Shown piece by piece: positions 24,385-32,993 of a stretch of DNA of 33,007 bases. The DNA is from CAYLZW01 sp964388085 (lineage in GTDB: Bacteria > Myxococcota > UBA727 > CAYLZW01), in contig CAYLZW010000034.1 of assembly GCA_964388085.1 (NCBI GenBank), positions 1 through 33,007 on the forward strand, read 5' to 3'. Every line of letters starts with the position of its first letter. The stretch's first letter is position 1. The position numbers and the translations under genes are program-made. Below the pieces are notes generated by a model. It was not told the DNA's origin and ran no database searches. It worked only from the letters and a program-made list of their open reading frames with translations.

Positions 24385-24678
24385 TCACGAAGCCCCGCTC
24401 GACGGCTCGTCGCTCGCCTGCATGAGCCCCTTGCTCACCGCCTCTTCCACGAAGGCCAGCGCGTCCGCGCGTAGCACATCCTCCTCCACGTCGAACTCCT
24501 CGAGCATCTCCTGGGCGATGGCCTCGAGCGTGCGGCTGCCGTCGGCGCGGTCCCAGATGAAGGTGGCCGTCGTGTTCAGCGTGTGCAGCGTCGAGTCGTG
24601 CGGCGTGATGACGATGGCCTCCCCGTCGATGGTGCGGGCGGGGGTGTCCGGGTTCTGGGCCAGGTACCGGGTCCACAT
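24385..24678 (-). CDS. PqqD-like RiPP recognition element
   Basis: A 97-residue single-domain protein of the PqqD family. The family pattern is clear: ARTIDGEAIVITP strands, LHTLNTTATFIWDRADG (the LN-x-TAxxIW-x-x-x-DG hallmark), then RTLEAIAQEM and a C-terminal helix with ALAFVEEAVSKGL. PqqD domains bind the leader peptide of RiPP precursors and present it to a modifying enzyme, commonly a radical SAM/SPASM protein. The YxxPxL motif in the three precursors 6 kb downstream on the same strand is a plausible ligand. The ATG at 24678 has GAGGAG eight bases upstream. It follows the Yip1/TlpA gene by 61 bases. PqqD-like proteins also occur with other systems, so the link to this operon is inferred. 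Confidence 0.88.
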   Translation of the reverse strand: MWTRYLAQNPDTPARTIDGEAIVITPHDSTLHTLNTTATFIWDRADGSRTLEAIAQEMLEEFDVEEDVLRADALAFVEEAVSKGLMQASDEPSSGAS

Positions 24679-24686
24679 GCCGAAGG

Positions 24687-24692
24687 CTCCTC
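24687..24692 (-). promoter_or_regulatory. Ribosome binding site of the PqqD-like gene
   Basis: GAGGAG on the minus strand, eight bases before the ATG at 24678. It fixes the start of this small gene. Confidence 0.65.
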
Positions 24693-24739
24693 TGTCGTTC
24701 GTGCCGCGCCGGGCGCGAACCGTTCACCGCGGCAGCACG

Positions 24740-25921
24740 TCACCGCAGCAGGGCGGTCACCTCGACGCGGATCTTCTCGACGTCCGTATAGCCCAGGTGT
24801 AGGTGCCGGAGAACGCCTTTCCGATCGATGACATAGCTCGTCGGCAGGCTCGTGAGGCCGAGCTTCTCGCCGAAGCCGCGCGTGTCCACCGCCGAGGGGA
24901 AGGCGACGCCGAGCTCGCGGAGGGCCTCGAGCGCCGCCGCGCGGTCGCGGGGCTCGCGGTTGACGCCGATGACGACGAGGCCCTCGCCGGCGAGCTCCTG
25001 GCCGAGCGCGTCGAGCTCGGGCATGGAGCGCCGGCAGGGGGCGCACCAGCTCGCCCAGAAGTCGAGCACCAGCACCTTCCCCTCGTAGTCGCGCACGTCG
25101 AAGCTGCGCTTCTTGGCACCCTCGGGCGGCTTCAGCCACGGCAAGGACACCGCCGGCAGGCGATCGCCCGGCAGGGTCGGCCGCAGCGTCGCGCGCTCGC
25201 CGGCGACGTCGGCGACGGCGCCGAGCACGACGACGCCGAGCAGGCAGAGCGACGACAGCCCGAGCGCCCTTGGGAGAAAGCCCGGATCATGGCCTCGGGC
25301 GACGCCTGCGCCGCGCGCGCGACGCAGCACGAGCCAGACGACGAGGTCGGCCAGCAGCAGCGCCGAGGGCCCGTAGGCGACGGCGCACTTCAGCCAGAAG
25401 CGGCCCCAGTCGACGCGGTTTTTGACGATGACGACGTAGGAGTCGACCGGATGATGCGGCAGCCACCACGCGTCGACGCCGAGCCAGAGCGTCGCGGCGC
25501 CGATCGCCTTCAAGAGCACCAGCGGCAGCAGCAGGTAGGCGGCCGCCGCCGCGAGACCGCGCGAGCTGAGCGCGCTCGGCTGTCCCGGCCCCCGCGCGGA
25601 ACGACGCCGAGCGAGCGTGCGCAGGAGCTGTCCGAGCAGCAAGAGCCCGAGGGTGACGACGAAGTACAGCCACAGATCGTTGCGCGAGAGGGCCCACACG
25701 GCCTCGAAGGCGCGGCGACGAGCGACGTCGGGGGCCTCGCTCGCGAGCATGGCGCTGCGGTACAGGAGCCGCCCGCACACGCAGAGCTGCACGACGAGGT
25801 AGAGCGTCAGCGCCTCGAACGGATCGCCGCCCTTGCCGGCCGCGAGCGCGCGGAGCGTATGTCGGGGGTGCACCCACATGCCGCCGAGGCGCGAGAAGAG
25901 GCGCATCATCGCGGGGATCAT
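24740..25921 (-). CDS. Yip1-like membrane protein fused to TlpA/ResA-type thioredoxin domain
   Basis: A 393-residue protein. Residues about 1-235 contain five or six membrane segments with a Yip1-like pattern (an N-terminal WVHPRHTLRALA region followed by helices). Residues about 255-393 form a TlpA/ResA-like thioredoxin domain: LPWLKPPEGA, VLVLDFWASWCAPC with Cys293 and Cys296, then the VVIGVNRE strand, a cis-proline segment LTSLPTSYVIDRKG and a closing helix. The domain should face the periplasm and reduce or exchange disulfides. The ATG at 25921 overlaps the tadA stop by four bases. Its gene is upstream of the PqqD-like gene; since the precursors each have two Cys, a role in redox handling of the peptide can be imagined but nothing proves it. 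Confidence 0.85.
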   Translation of the reverse strand: MIPAMMRLFSRLGGMWVHPRHTLRALAAGKGGDPFEALTLYLVVQLCVCGRLLYRSAMLASEAPDVARRRAFEAVWALSRNDLWLYFVVTLGLLLLGQLLRTLARRRSARGPGQPSALSSRGLAAAAAYLLLPLVLLKAIGAATLWLGVDAWWLPHHPVDSYVVIVKNRVDWGRFWLKCAVAYGPSALLLADLVVWLVLRRARGAGVARGHDPGFLPRALGLSSLCLLGVVVLGAVADVAGERATLRPTLPGDRLPAVSLPWLKPPEGAKKRSFDVRDYEGKVLVLDFWASWCAPCRRSMPELDALGQELAGEGLVVIGVNREPRDRAAALEALRELGVAFPSAVDTRGFGEKLGLTSLPTSYVIDRKGVLRHLHLGYTDVEKIRVEVTALLR

Positions 25922-26403
25922 CCGGGGAGTGTTCGTCCCGCGCGCGCTTCTCGCAAGCTACGGAAGAACGCCTTCAGTTGCGCGGCTGCGGCCTCGCCGC
26001 GGACGCCGGCGGTGACGTCGAGCCGGTGGTTCAGACGCTCGTCGCTGCAGAGAGAGGAGAGCGAGTGGACGGCGCCCGCCTTCGCGTCGGTGGCCCCGTA
26101 CACCAGCCGATCGACGCGCGCGTTCACGAGCGCGCCGGCGCACATATGACAAGGCTCGAGCGTGACGTACAGCGTCGTGCCCGACAGCCGCCAGCGGCCG
26201 AGGGTCGCCGCCGCTTCCTTGAGCGCGAGCAGCTCCGCGTGCGCGAGCGGATCGCGATCGAGCTCGCGCCGGTTGTGGCCGCGCCCGATGATGCGCCCCT
26301 CGTGCACGACGACGGCGCCCACGGGGACGTCGCCCTGCGCCTCGGCCTTGCGCGCCTCCAACAGGCACACGTCCATCAGCTCCTCGTCGGTGGGCGCGCT
26401 CAT
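25918..26403 (-). CDS. tadA: tRNA-specific adenosine deaminase
   Basis: A 161-residue zinc-dependent deaminase that turns the wobble adenosine of tRNA-Arg(ACG) into inosine. The zinc site and catalytic residue are complete: HAE at 55-57 (His ligand and Glu proton shuttle) and PCHMC at 84-88 (two Cys ligands). The DVPVGAVVV and NARVDRLVYGA segments are typical of TadA rather than of other cytidine deaminases. Length is normal. The ATG at 26403 overlaps the thiD stop by four bases, and the stop overlaps the Yip1/TlpA start, so three genes are coupled. A longer open frame upstream runs inside thiD and is not used. Confidence 0.93.
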   Translation of the reverse strand: MSAPTDEELMDVCLLEARKAEAQGDVPVGAVVVHEGRIIGRGHNRRELDRDPLAHAELLALKEAAATLGRWRLSGTTLYVTLEPCHMCAGALVNARVDRLVYGATDAKAGAVHSLSSLCSDERLNHRLDVTAGVRGEAAAAQLKAFFRSLREARAGRTLPG

Positions 26404-27266
26404 TCGAGGCCCGCGCGTCCGTAGAACGGATGGAAGTGATGCACGGGGCCGTGGCCGCCGCCGAGCCCGGGCGCCTGCGCGATGGCCTCGTGCACGTACG
26501 CGTGCGCGCGCCGGCAGGCCTCGTCGACGCGGAAGCCGCGCGCGAGGAAGGACGCGATGGCCGCCGAGAGCGTGCAACCCGTGCCGTGCGTGCTCGTCGT
26601 GTCGATGCGCGCGGCGCGCAGCTCGAGGAACGTTCGCTGCCCGTCGCGCTCGAAGCACAGGACGTCTGTGGGATCGCCCTCGGCGTGCCCGCCCTTCACG
26701 AGCGCCGCCCGCGCGCCGAGGTCCACGAAGGCCGCCGCCGCGCCGTGCTGCTCGTCGACGTTGCGTACGGGCCGCCCGAGCAGCAGCGCGGCCTCCGGCA
26801 GGTTCGGCGTCACCAGCGTCGCGCGCGTGACGAGGTGCTGCACGAGCGCGCGCTCGGCGTCCTTCGCGAGCAGAGGGTCTCCGCTGGTCGCGACCACGAC
26901 CGGATCAACGACGAGCGGCAGCTCCGGCGAGCGCTCGAGCTCCTTGGCCACCGCCCGAATGACGTTCGCCGTGCCGAGCATGCCCGTCTTGAGCGCGCGG
27001 ATGGGCAGATCGCTCAAGACCGCGCGCATCTGCTCGGCGACGAAGGGCGCGGGCAGCGCTCTCCACGACGTCACGCCGAGCGTGTTCTGCGCCGTCACCG
27101 CCGTGATGGCGCTCGTGCCGAACACGCCGAGGGCCGAGAAGGTCTTGAGGTCGGCTTGGATGCCGGCGCCGCCGCCCGAGTCGGAGCCGGCGATGGTGAG
27201 GGCGCAGGGGAGCGCACGGTCCTCTCGGGAGCGCCGCGGAGAGCCGCTCGTCTTGCGCAGCGTCAT
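26400..27266 (-). CDS. thiD: Hydroxymethylpyrimidine / phosphomethylpyrimidine kinase
   Basis: A 288-residue ribokinase-fold enzyme that phosphorylates HMP and then HMP-phosphate for thiamine synthesis. Landmark motifs are present in order: AGSDSGGGAGIQADLKTF near the N-terminus, AVTAQNT, ALKTGMLG, VVDPVVVATSGDPLL, TPNLPEA, VKGGH and the anion-hole THGTGCTLSAAIA. The first 20 residues are a basic extension not found in most ThiD proteins, and the C-terminus ends with HHFHPFYGR. The ATG at 27266 is used; a shorter start is possible. The 122 bases upstream do not show the conserved elements of a TPP riboswitch. It is separated from the C25-like gene upstream by that gap. Confidence 0.94.
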   Translation of the reverse strand: MTLRKTSGSPRRSREDRALPCALTIAGSDSGGGAGIQADLKTFSALGVFGTSAITAVTAQNTLGVTSWRALPAPFVAEQMRAVLSDLPIRALKTGMLGTANVIRAVAKELERSPELPLVVDPVVVATSGDPLLAKDAERALVQHLVTRATLVTPNLPEAALLLGRPVRNVDEQHGAAAAFVDLGARAALVKGGHAEGDPTDVLCFERDGQRTFLELRAARIDTTSTHGTGCTLSAAIASFLARGFRVDEACRRAHAYVHEAIAQAPGLGGGHGPVHHFHPFYGRAGLE

Positions 27267-27388
27267 CGCCGGTCACCACACCCGTCGTGAAGGTTGGAAC
27301 AAAAGAACCTGCACATTCTGGCCGCCGATCCATCCCCGCTGGCTGCGTTGCTCGCTCGGGTCCTCATGTCATATCCGCGCGCCGCCGC
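27267..27388. other. Gap upstream of thiD
   Basis: 122 bases between the C25-like gene and thiD. A weak inverted repeat (AGGTT and AACCT around an A-rich loop, near 27290-27307) is the only structure seen. It may hold the thiD promoter; no TPP riboswitch elements were found. Confidence 0.4.
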
Positions 27389-30300
27389 TCAGTCCGGCGG
27401 ACCGCCGAGCGGCGCGCGCGGGTCCCCGACGAGGGCATAACCCGCCAAGCTCGACGGCGAGACCCCGTCATCGAGCAGGCTCGCCATGGCGCGTCGCCAA
27501 GCCTCGGCCAGCGCGCGGTCGCCGCCGACCACCGCGGCGCCGAGCGCGGCGCCGACCCGATCGTGCAGCGGGATGGCGAGCTGAGCGGAGCCGAGCAGCG
27601 CCCCTTGCACGACGCTGTCGCCGCGGAACAGCGCCTCCGGCATACGGTCGTTGTAGTCGGAGCCGACGTTGCCGGCGAGGCAGGAGAGGCCCACCAGCGT
27701 GAGCGGCCGGGCGCCCTCCGTGGCGAGCAGCTTGAAGCGAGCGGGCGACGCGAGGCTGCCACCGAGCGACTTCGACGACCCGTGACCGACGAACCAGAGC
27801 GAGCCGGCACCGTCCTGGACGGCAGCGTTCAGCGCGCCGATAGCGCCGGCCTGGCCGAGCGCGTAGCCGTCGATGAAGCCGAGCTCTTGCGACGGGCGCA
27901 GCGCGATGTGCAGATGGGCGGCGCTGGCGGAGAAGTCTTCGGACCAGCCAGCGACGACCACGCCGCTGGCGGACGCTGGGATCTCCGCCTGTTGGGCCAG
28001 CCGCGTCGCGAGCACCGCCGCCTCGTCCCTGGAGCGCACGGGCAAGCGGGTGACGGCGACGAGCCGCCCGCCGCTGGCGTACGACTCGAGGGCAGGGGCG
28101 GCGTCGGACGCGTAGTTGAAGCCGTCCGCGTAGCGCCGCGGCGAGGTGAGATAGAGGGCGCCCTCGGACGGCAGCTCCCGCTCCGGTCGCTCGGTGGCGG
28201 AGCCGACCACGACGACCGTGTCGGGCCCGCTCGCGACGCCGCCGAGCCACGAGACGGTGCGCTGCACGACGTCATCGCCGCCCCCGAGCGCCGCGGCAAA
28301 GCCCATGGCAGGCACGACCGTCACGCTGCCGGTCGCGGCCAGGGAGCTCAGCCAGGGAGCGAGCGCGTCCTTGGCGGCCGAAAAGCCCGCTAGCGACGAG
28401 CCCACGAGCACGACGGTGTCGGAAGCGAGCACGCCGCCTGGCGAGGGGGCGCTGACGATGGTCGCGATCGAGGAGAGCGCTACCTCGGCCACGGCGGCGA
28501 GCTCGTCCCCTTCGTCGACGTACAGGCGGCTGCCTGCCGGGAGCGCTACGGCGCGCTCGGACCCGGCGGCGGAGCGCACGATGGCGAACACGTCGTCCGC
28601 GAAGTGCAGCGCCCCTGAGCGCTTCACCAGGACGTGAAAGGGTCCGCCGCCTATGGACGCAGAGCGGATGCGCTCGACGAGGGCGCCGCGGAAGAACAGC
28701 GACTCCTCGGCGGCGCCGACGCCGTCGACGGTGGCGAACGTCAAGGTGCGGGTGGTGTCGTCGTAGGAGGTCTCGATGCTGAAGCGCACCTGCGCGCGGG
28801 GCCCCGTGAACCGCACCTGCTCCAGCATCGCGCCGTCGAGCGAGGCCGAGAAGGCGTGCTCCGCGTCGGCGATGTCCCAGGCGAGCGCCTCCAGCTCGAT
28901 GGCGATGATCTCGCCCTGTGTGTCGTCGAGCGTGAGGTGATGCTCGGGGATCTGCGAGCGCCAGATCCAGCCGATGCCGCGGCCCTCCTCGAGCGGCGCC
29001 GGCCACCACTGCGTGAGCTCCGGGTGCGGCAGACGCCGTCGCTCGACCAGGAGCGCGGGCTCGGCCGAGGCCGCCGAGGGCCCGCGCACGGGTAGCGAGG
29101 CGACGCTCGGCCCAGCGCCACGACCGAGCGCGTGCACGCCGCGGGAGGCGACGGGCCGCGCTCGACCGACTGGCGCCGCTCCGGATCCCACCTCGACGAC
29201 CGCCGCGCGGTGAAGCGGCAGGGGCGCGGCGGCGTCCGCGGGCGGCAAGAACGTGCACACGACGTCGTCCGCGCAGGCAAAGGCGCGGTGGCGCTTCCCG
29301 TCCACCCAGAGCGCCGCGACGCGCTCGCCGTCGTGGCGCGCTGGCAGGGACACGACCCCCCCGGCGGCGGAGACGTCCACGAGGCGAAGCACGTCGTCTT
29401 GCGGCTCATCCGCTGGCGTCACCACCGGCAGCGCGCCCCGCTGGCTGCCCGACGTCACCGGGGCCCGCGCGGCGTCGCGGCGCGTGAGCACGCCGCGCGC
29501 CCGCCGGATGAGGCGGTCCTGGCTCGCCGAAGGCCTGAGCCGGCTGCCGTCGCTGGCGTAGAGCGCGAAGACGTCGTCGATGCCGCGGTCGACGAGCGCG
29601 TATCCGAGCCCGCCGCTGCGGGGCGTCCCCTCGACGAGCAGGTAGACGCCGGGCTCGGTGGCGGCGACGGTCTGGCCGGTAAACACCATGCGTCCGTCTG
29701 CCTCGCGCCACCAGAGCTCCAGCATGGTGGGACCGTGCACCGTGATGACCGCGGCCTTGAGGCCGCCGGGCACTGCCTCGATGAGGTCGACGCTGGCGGG
29801 GGTCGCGATGGCCGGGCCGGTGATGGGGTCCGCCCAGTCGAACACGGGGGCGTCGGTGCACTCGCCCGTGACTTCATCGAAGTACGGGTCGTTCGGATCG
29901 TGGCAGGGGTTCCCGTCCGCGAAGATCGTGTCCTCGTGCCCCGACCAGAAAAACCCTGGGCCGGCCGGGAAGTACGCGTCCCATTGATCGAACGTGCTGG
30001 CCAGCAGCGTCGGGCGGGAGCCGGCTGGAGCGACATCGCTGAGCGGGAAGGCGACGACCACCGCGCCGCTGCGAGCGGACGGCGCGTGGGAGGCGGTGAG
30101 ATCGTTCGTGTTGTCGAAGACCCAGCCCTCGCAGCCCGCTTCTGCACCGCTCGCGCAGCCCTGGTCGTCGCGCCCCCGTGCGCCCACGGCGCGTCCCCCG
30201 CTGGCGGCACGGCCATACTCGGCCTCGGTTTGCCAGGCGTCGCCGTCCCAGGTCTGTACGACGAGCACCACGTCGGCACCGGCGCAGTTCCGATCGAAGA

Positions 30301-30724
30301 TGGCTGGAAAGATCCCGCAGCCAAATTCGTCGAAGTGCTCGCTGCGCAGCGTGAAGAAGCGCGCTTCGTAGCCCGCGGTCGCGGCGTCTACGTCGAGGTA
30401 GCCCACCACGCCCGTGCGACTGGTGACGTTTTCCTCCTGCGCGTCGGTCTGGAAGCGAAAGACGGCCCACTCTTCGCCGTTCACCGTCTTGTAGTCGACG
30501 TGGATGTCGGTCAGGTCAGCGCCGTCGTCAGCGTCGCCCGCCGCGTCGCCCTCGGTCGCGAACCAGGTCTCCGGCGGAGGGTTCGACGGATAGGCGGAGA
30601 TGTCGCCGCGCGTGAGCTGCGCGTGCGCGGCGCCGGCGACGAGCAGCGACACCAGCGGCAGCGACACCGACGGCAGCGACACCGACAGCAGCGACGTGTG
30701 CGAGCCGTAAATACGGAACCTCAT
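27389..30724 (-). CDS. Secreted C25 (gingipain)-like protein
   Basis: An 1111-residue exported protein. I start at the ATG at 30724, which gives a signal peptide of about 35 residues ending in GAAHA; a frame 13 codons longer lacks a natural signal. Residues about 40-300 have an Asp- and Cys-containing beta-rich region. The last 350 residues resemble a C25-family caspase-like fold: repeated VVVVGS- and VVVAGW-type strands, His981 in FVGHGSS, Cys1015 in GLSCLAGN, then a long helix and the YALVGDPRAPL strand typical of the end of C25 domains. His981 and Cys1015 would be the catalytic pair. The middle of the protein is not recognised. It diverges from the histidine kinase across 185 bases. Confidence 0.75.
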   Translation of the reverse strand: MRFRIYGSHTSLLSVSLPSVSLPLVSLLVAGAAHAQLTRGDISAYPSNPPPETWFATEGDAAGDADDGADLTDIHVDYKTVNGEEWAVFRFQTDAQEENVTSRTGVVGYLDVDAATAGYEARFFTLRSEHFDEFGCGIFPAIFDRNCAGADVVLVVQTWDGDAWQTEAEYGRAASGGRAVGARGRDDQGCASGAEAGCEGWVFDNTNDLTASHAPSARSGAVVVAFPLSDVAPAGSRPTLLASTFDQWDAYFPAGPGFFWSGHEDTIFADGNPCHDPNDPYFDEVTGECTDAPVFDWADPITGPAIATPASVDLIEAVPGGLKAAVITVHGPTMLELWWREADGRMVFTGQTVAATEPGVYLLVEGTPRSGGLGYALVDRGIDDVFALYASDGSRLRPSASQDRLIRRARGVLTRRDAARAPVTSGSQRGALPVVTPADEPQDDVLRLVDVSAAGGVVSLPARHDGERVAALWVDGKRHRAFACADDVVCTFLPPADAAAPLPLHRAAVVEVGSGAAPVGRARPVASRGVHALGRGAGPSVASLPVRGPSAASAEPALLVERRRLPHPELTQWWPAPLEEGRGIGWIWRSQIPEHHLTLDDTQGEIIAIELEALAWDIADAEHAFSASLDGAMLEQVRFTGPRAQVRFSIETSYDDTTRTLTFATVDGVGAAEESLFFRGALVERIRSASIGGGPFHVLVKRSGALHFADDVFAIVRSAAGSERAVALPAGSRLYVDEGDELAAVAEVALSSIATIVSAPSPGGVLASDTVVLVGSSLAGFSAAKDALAPWLSSLAATGSVTVVPAMGFAAALGGGDDVVQRTVSWLGGVASGPDTVVVVGSATERPERELPSEGALYLTSPRRYADGFNYASDAAPALESYASGGRLVAVTRLPVRSRDEAAVLATRLAQQAEIPASASGVVVAGWSEDFSASAAHLHIALRPSQELGFIDGYALGQAGAIGALNAAVQDGAGSLWFVGHGSSKSLGGSLASPARFKLLATEGARPLTLVGLSCLAGNVGSDYNDRMPEALFRGDSVVQGALLGSAQLAIPLHDRVGAALGAAVVGGDRALAEAWRRAMASLLDDGVSPSSLAGYALVGDPRAPLGGPPD
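30642..30701 (-). repeat. Imperfect 15-base tandem repeat inside a signal peptide
   Basis: Four copies of a 15-base unit (GGCAGCGACACCGAC on the plus strand; the two central copies are identical, the outer ones vary). On the coding strand it gives repeated SVSLP pentapeptides in the hydrophobic core of the C25-like protein's signal peptide. A change in copy number would alter signal length without shifting the frame. Confidence 0.85.
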
Positions 30725-30909
30725 GCGCGCGCTCCCGGGACGATCCACCTGCCCCAGCCACACTAGCGGACGACGTCAGCGTGGTCGACACATCCTCCAG
30801 ACTGCTCCGTTGTCGTCTGCACGCGCGCTCCCATCGCTTGCCCTCGGCGGCGGAACGGCACAAGGTCGGGCCGAGCCGCGGAGGGGCGTTGCGAGAGCGA
30901 AAACGGACG
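30725..30909. other. Divergent intergenic region between the C25-like gene and the histidine kinase gene
   Basis: 185 bases. The kinase frame stays open back to 30781, but no start before 30910 gives a membrane helix at the right place. No operator or promoter could be picked out with confidence. Confidence 0.45.
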
Positions 30910-32457
30910 ATGTCGATCCGCGCGCGGCTGTTCCTCGCCGTCGGCGTCCCCGTCGCCGTCCTCGTCATGGCGCTCGGCCTGCTCGCCTGGAAGGGCGCGC
31001 GCGTCGCCGTCATGCAGTCCATCCAGCACGAGCTCGGCGCCGTCGCGGTCATGGCGGCGCAGACGGTGAACCCCGTCACCGCTCGCTTCTTGTTGCCCGG
31101 GGACGAAGGCACGCGCAGCTACAAGCGCCTCGTCCAAAAGCTCGCCGCCATCAAGGAGGCGACCGGCTCGTCGCGCGTCGTGCTGCTCGGCGCCGACGAG
31201 AAGGTGCGCGCCGACGCCGGCGCCAGCCTGCCGCTGTTCGGCGACGCCCCACGCGTGGCGCTCGATCGCGCCGAGATGACGCGCGCGCTGGCGAGCCGAG
31301 AGGCCGCCGTCAGCGTGCCCTTCGAGGACGAGCGCGGCCGCCGCTACCTCACCGCCTACGTGAAGGTGCCCGAGCGCGAGGGAGACCTCGTCGACAACGC
31401 CGTCCCCATGGTGCTCGTGATGGAGGCGCCGGCGTCGCTGCTCGACCTCACCGACGAGGTGGCGAGCTATCTGCTCGCGGTCAGCTTCTTCGCCGTCTGT
31501 CTGGTGTTTCTGTTCGCGGCCCTCGTGGCGCGGACCATCACGGCCCCGGTCCTGTCGCTCGCGCGAGAGGCGGAGGCCCTCGGCGAAGGCCGCCTCGACG
31601 CGCCGCTCAGCGAGCAGCGCGGCAGCGACGAGGTGGCGCGGCTCGGCAGCACCCTCGAGGCCATGCGCCGGGCGCTGCTCGACCGCGACCAGGAGCGGCA
31701 GATGATGCTCGCCGGCATCGCGCACGAGGTGCGAAACCCGCTCGGCGGCATGGAGCTGTTCAGCGGCCTGCTCGAGGAGGCCATCGCCGAGCTGCCCACG
31801 ACGCCGGTAGGAGCGCAGCCGGGCATCTCCGAGGACGCGCGCCGCGAGCTCGCCTCGCACGCCGGCCGCGTGCGCCATGAGCTGCGCTACCTGACCGGCG
31901 TCGTGAACGACTTCCTCGCCTTCGCGCGCGACCTGCCCCTCGCGCGCGAGCGCGTCGCCGTGAAGGCGCTGCTCGAGGACGTGCGCTCGCTGAAGGAGAA
32001 CGAGGCCGCCGCCGCCATCGCGCTCGAGTGCAGCGTCGAGTCGCCCTTCCCGCTCGATCGCGGGCGCGTCAAAGAGGCGCTCTTGAACCTCGTCGGCAAC
32101 GCGCTGCAGGCGACGCCCGCGCAGGGCACGGTGACCTTGCGCGCGCGCAAGGACGACGACGGCTGGCTCGTGCTCGAGGTCAGCGACACGGGCAGCGGCA
32201 TGTCCGAGGAGCACGTGCAGCGCACCTTCACGCCCTTCTTCACCACGAAGGAGAAGGGATCGGGCCTCGGCCTCGCGCTGGTGCGAAAGTTCGCGCGCGA
32301 TCACGGCGGCGACGCGACGATCGAGAGCGCGCTCGGCCAAGGGACGACGGTGCGCATGCGGCTCGCGCCCTTGCGCGCGGAGGAGGAGCCTTCCGCTCCG
32401 GGCGCGGAACCAGAGCCGCAGCGGCGGGCGGAGGACGAGCCCGCCCTGCTCGGCTGA
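30910..32457 (+). CDS. Membrane sensor histidine kinase with HAMP domain
   Basis: A 515-residue two-component kinase. Order: cytosolic start, membrane helix 1 (about 5-27), an external sensor region (about 30-183) of single-Cache-like size, membrane helix 2 (184-206), HAMP (about 207-260), HisKA with the phosphorylated His272 in IAHEVRNPL, and a HATPase_c domain with N box (NLVGNALQA, near 391-399), G1 box DTGSGM from 426 and G2 box GSGLGLALV. The C-terminal 30 residues are an acidic, Pro-rich tail. The ATG at 30910 is chosen because it puts helix 1 directly after the start. A response regulator gene follows 173 bases downstream. The signal sensed is not evident. Confidence 0.93.
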   Translation: MSIRARLFLAVGVPVAVLVMALGLLAWKGARVAVMQSIQHELGAVAVMAAQTVNPVTARFLLPGDEGTRSYKRLVQKLAAIKEATGSSRVVLLGADEKVRADAGASLPLFGDAPRVALDRAEMTRALASREAAVSVPFEDERGRRYLTAYVKVPEREGDLVDNAVPMVLVMEAPASLLDLTDEVASYLLAVSFFAVCLVFLFAALVARTITAPVLSLAREAEALGEGRLDAPLSEQRGSDEVARLGSTLEAMRRALLDRDQERQMMLAGIAHEVRNPLGGMELFSGLLEEAIAELPTTPVGAQPGISEDARRELASHAGRVRHELRYLTGVVNDFLAFARDLPLARERVAVKALLEDVRSLKENEAAAAIALECSVESPFPLDRGRVKEALLNLVGNALQATPAQGTVTLRARKDDDGWLVLEVSDTGSGMSEEHVQRTFTPFFTTKEKGSGLGLALVRKFARDHGGDATIESALGQGTTVRMRLAPLRAEEEPSAPGAEPEPQRRAEDEPALLG

Positions 32458-32630
32458 ACCGTCGCCCCTCGCGCCCCCGCCATTTAGCAGGGGCGCAAAG
32501 GGTGACGCGCACCGGCGCAAATGCAGCGCCCCGATGGAACTGAGACAGCGTACGGAATGCTTGCGAGGCAAGGATTTGCTCGCGTAGCTTGCGACAACAC
32601 GGCGACGTCGCGTCGCGCTCGGGCTCGAAC

Positions 32631-32993
32631 ATGAAGACCATCCTGCTCGCCGACGATGAAGCGAACCTGCGACTGCTCGTGCGCACCACGCTCTCGGATC
32701 CGCAGCTGCGCATCCTCGAAGCGGTTGATGGCACCACCGCGTTGCAGCTCGCGCGCGCGGAGCACCCGGACGTCGTCGTGCTCGACTGGATGATGCCCGG
32801 CCTGTCCGGCATCGAGGTGGCCGCCGAGCTGCAGAAGGATCCGCTCACGCGCGGCATCCCCGTCATCATGCTGACCGCCAGAGCGCAGGCGAGCGATCGA
32901 GAGCAGGGCGCGCAAGTCGGTGTGAGCGCCTACCTCATGAAGCCGTTCAGCCCGCTCGAGCTATTGGAGAAGGTCGATGAGCTCCTCTCCTGA
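32631..32993 (+). CDS. Single-domain response regulator
   Basis: A 120-residue receiver domain with no output domain. The acidic pocket is Asp8-Asp9, the phosphorylated residue is Asp52 (VVLDWMMPG), the switch Thr82 (MLTAR) and Lys104 (MKPFSP) are present, so it should be a functional CheY-like receiver. The likely partner is the histidine kinase encoded upstream, with 173 bases in between. Single-domain regulators act by protein contact, for example in phosphorelays. The ATG at 32631 starts directly at the first strand (MKTILLADDE). Confidence 0.94.
   Translation: MKTILLADDEANLRLLVRTTLSDPQLRILEAVDGTTALQLARAEHPDVVVLDWMMPGLSGIEVAAELQKDPLTRGIPVIMLTARAQASDREQGAQVGVSAYLMKPFSPLELLEKVDELLS

Noticed and set aside
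27267..27388. TPP riboswitch upstream of thiD
   Set aside because: The conserved CTGAGA and GATAATGCCAGCG-type elements are absent from the minus-strand leader.
32458..32630. Sigma-70 promoter before the response regulator (TTGCGA, 17 bases, GTAGCT)
   Set aside because: The -10 element is a poor match, and such partial matches arise easily by chance.
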